Assembly: GCA_002337055.1 (NCBI GenBank) | Contig: DDFG01000004.1 | Span: 62,001 to 126,000, forward strand | Direction of reading: 5' to 3' | Length of the DNA stretch: 64,000 bases | Source of the DNA: Betaproteobacteria bacterium UBA1934 | Lineage (GTDB): Bacteria > Pseudomonadota > Gammaproteobacteria > Burkholderiales > Rhodocyclaceae | Part shown: piece by piece, positions 62,635-64,000 of the stretch | How the letters are laid out: each line of letters begins with the position of its first letter | Position numbering within the stretch: the stretch's first letter is position 1 | Translations under genes and position numbers: made by a program | Notes under the pieces: generated by a model | What the model saw: the letters and a program-made list of their open reading frames with translations, nothing else | What the model was told of the DNA's origin: nothing | The model's database searches: none

Positions 62635-63320
62635 TCACTTGGCAGGAATTCAAGGATATCTTCCTCAACGGCACCTGGCGGCAGAACTCCAGTCTCGTGC
62701 AGATTCTCGGCATGTGTCCGCTGCTGGCAATGACCACCACGCTGGTCAATGGCGCCATGCTGTCGCTCGCGACCATTCTGGTGATGGCGCTCTCCGGCCT
62801 CGTCGTTTCCTTGCTCCGGAATCTGATTCCCTACGAAATCCGCATTCCCGTTTTCATCCTAATCGCCGCGGCGCTGGTGACCATGGTCGATCTCGGCATG
62901 AACGCCTTCATGCACGACATGTATTTGATTCTCGGCATCTTCATACCGCTGATCATCACCAACTGCATCGTGCTCGCCCGCATCGAAGTGTTCGCGGCCA
63001 AGCAGTCGCCGCTGCAATCCTTCTTCGACGGCGCCTTCATGGGCACCGGCATGTTGTGGACCCTGTCGCTGCTCGGCGGCATCCGTGAATTGATCGGCAA
63101 CGGCACGCTGTTTTCCGGTATCGAGGCAGTGGTCCCGTCGCTCCATCACCTTCAATTGCTACCCGAGAGCTACCCCGGCTTCATGCTGGCGGTACTGCCG
63201 CCGGGCGCCTTCATCCTGCTCGGCTGCCTGATCGCGACCAAAAACTGGATCGAAGCCCGCGCCGCTGCCCGCGCAAAGCTTCCGCCGCCGACCCCGGCGA
63301 ATGCCGCCGGCTGCCACTGA
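62631..63320 (+). CDS. rsxE: Electron transport complex subunit RsxE (RnfE)
   Basis: A 229-residue six-pass membrane protein related to RsxA and NqrD: SLVQILGMCPLLAMT at the start, and LGIFIPLIITNCIVLAR in the middle. AAAGGAGG precedes the ATG. It completes the rsxABCDGE set. Confidence 0.95.
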   Translation: MITWQEFKDIFLNGTWRQNSSLVQILGMCPLLAMTTTLVNGAMLSLATILVMALSGLVVSLLRNLIPYEIRIPVFILIAAALVTMVDLGMNAFMHDMYLILGIFIPLIITNCIVLARIEVFAAKQSPLQSFFDGAFMGTGMLWTLSLLGGIRELIGNGTLFSGIEAVVPSLHHLQLLPESYPGFMLAVLPPGAFILLGCLIATKNWIEARAAARAKLPPPTPANAAGCH

Positions 63321-63325
63321 GCGCC

Positions 63326-63958
63326 ATGAAAAAGGCGGCGATCAGCGAACTCTTCGCCCGTTTCGCGGCTGCAGACCCTGATCCGCAGGGCGAACTCGAA
63401 TACGCCTCGCCTTTTCAATTATTGGTGGCCGTGATTCTCTCTGCTCAGGCCACCGACATCAGCGTCAACAAGGCCACCGCCCGCCTCTTTCCGGTCGCCC
63501 CCACACCAGAGGCCATGCTGGCGCTGGGCGAGGCCGGCCTGACCGAATACATCAAGACTATCGGCCTCTACCGCGCCAAGGCGAGGAATGTGATCCTCTG
63601 CTGCCAGCAGTTGCTGGAAAAGCATGGCGGCGAGGTGCCGCCTGAACGGCAGGCACTGGAGGCGCTGGCCGGCGTCGGCCGCAAGACCGCCAACGTGGTG
63701 CTGAACATCGCCTTCGGCGAACCGACCATCGCCGTCGACACCCATCTCTTCCGCCTCGGCAATCGCACCGGTCTTGCGCCTGGCAAGACGCCACTGGCGG
63801 TGGAGCAAAAACTGCTCAAGGCCGTACCTGCCAAATACCGCCGCCACGCCCATCACTGGCTGATCCTGCACGGGCGTTACGTCTGCAAGGCGAGAAAACC
63901 CGAATGCAGCCGCTGCCTAATTGCCGATCTCTGCGAATTCAAGGGAAAAACCATATGA
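63326..63958 (+). CDS. nth: Endonuclease III
   Basis: A 210-residue DNA glycosylase/AP lyase for oxidised pyrimidines. The helix-hairpin-helix is LAGVGRKTANVV with catalytic K120, and the aspartate is D138 in AVDTHLFR. The [4Fe-4S] ligands C187, C194, C197 and C203 are complete. It follows rsxE by five bases, the usual arrangement, and is also a client of the Fe-S assembly genes in this window. Confidence 0.97.
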   Translation: MKKAAISELFARFAAADPDPQGELEYASPFQLLVAVILSAQATDISVNKATARLFPVAPTPEAMLALGEAGLTEYIKTIGLYRAKARNVILCCQQLLEKHGGEVPPERQALEALAGVGRKTANVVLNIAFGEPTIAVDTHLFRLGNRTGLAPGKTPLAVEQKLLKAVPAKYRRHAHHWLILHGRYVCKARKPECSRCLIADLCEFKGKTI

Positions 63959-64000
63959 GCGCCGCCAGCGCCCTGATCAAGGGCCTTGACCCCGATCCGC
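63955..64000 (+). CDS. Start of an unidentified gene, cut by the window edge
   Basis: An ATG overlaps the nth stop (ATGA) and opens a frame for 15 codons to the edge (SAASALIKGLDPDP). The overlap suggests translational coupling to nth. Too short to identify. Confidence 0.5.
   Translation, partial: MSAASALIKGLDPDP

Noticed and set aside
1..64000. Mobile elements, CRISPR arrays, prophage, defence islands, tRNA or rRNA genes
   Set aside because: I saw no transposase or integrase motifs, no regularly spaced repeats, no tRNA-like cloverleaf and no rRNA segment; gene order and coding style stay uniform core-genome throughout.

Overview
The window is an ordinary, gene-dense stretch of core chromosome from a GC-rich betaproteobacterium, most likely of the order Rhodocyclales. 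I infer this from the gene orders lepA-lepB-DUF4845-rnc-era-recO-pdxJ-acpS-nagZ and yceD-rpmF-plsX-fabHDG-acpP-fabF, from a complete isc operon, an rsx/rnf operon, the hpt/methylthioinosine phosphorylase pair, and a Cache-domain chemoreceptor-like protein at the left edge. No 16S gene is present, so placement rests on protein resemblance and gene order. There is no prophage, insertion sequence, CRISPR array, tRNA or rRNA gene that I can see. Nothing here is a wholly new biological system; the interesting signals are regulatory.

Left part (1-9.2 kb): a truncated Cache sensor; mfd; a DAHP synthase; a DUF1015 protein followed by a short ORF that looks like the orphaned N-terminal domain of SerB; a GNAT acetyltransferase; a HAD hydrolase; and a convergent RlmN/Cfr-family methyltransferase. 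9.2-16.7 kb (minus strand): cysE, iscR, a second cysteine desulfurase, iscS, iscU, iscA, hscB, hscA, fdx, iscX. Three IscR type-1-like sites lie here, two before iscR and one on the cysE promoter, so cysteine supply and Fe-S assembly look co-regulated.

16.8-27 kb (minus): nagZ-acpS-pdxJ-recO-era-rnc-DUF4845-lepB-lepA, then a glutaredoxin-like gene, degP/mucD, rseC and rpoE. The usual anti-sigma genes rseA and rseB are absent between rpoE and rseC. nadB is divergent from rpoE. 28.8-35.3 kb (minus): the fatty-acid/phospholipid cluster yceD-rpmF-plsX-fabH-fabD-fabG-acpP-fabF plus a YgfX-like protein, with intrinsic terminators inside the cluster.

35.3-53.2 kb: a Maf protein and a tetrapyrrole-methylase family enzyme (plus); DUF4126, GlsB-like and typA (minus); a periplasmic histidine phosphatase and a large GGDEF-EAL protein (plus); then a minus-strand run: Nudix, methylthioinosine phosphorylase, a methyltransferase, hpt, galU, ligA, zipA, smc. 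53.2-64 kb: queF, a response regulator with a degenerate GGDEF domain, an NlpC/P60 hydrolase, aat-bpt (N-end rule), pyrD, and the rsxABCDGE-nth operon running to the right edge.

Across the window several genes (mfd, yceD, the NlpC/P60 gene, pyrD) have a -10 hexamer only 6-10 bases before the start codon and no Shine-Dalgarno sequence, which suggests leaderless or near-leaderless mRNAs.
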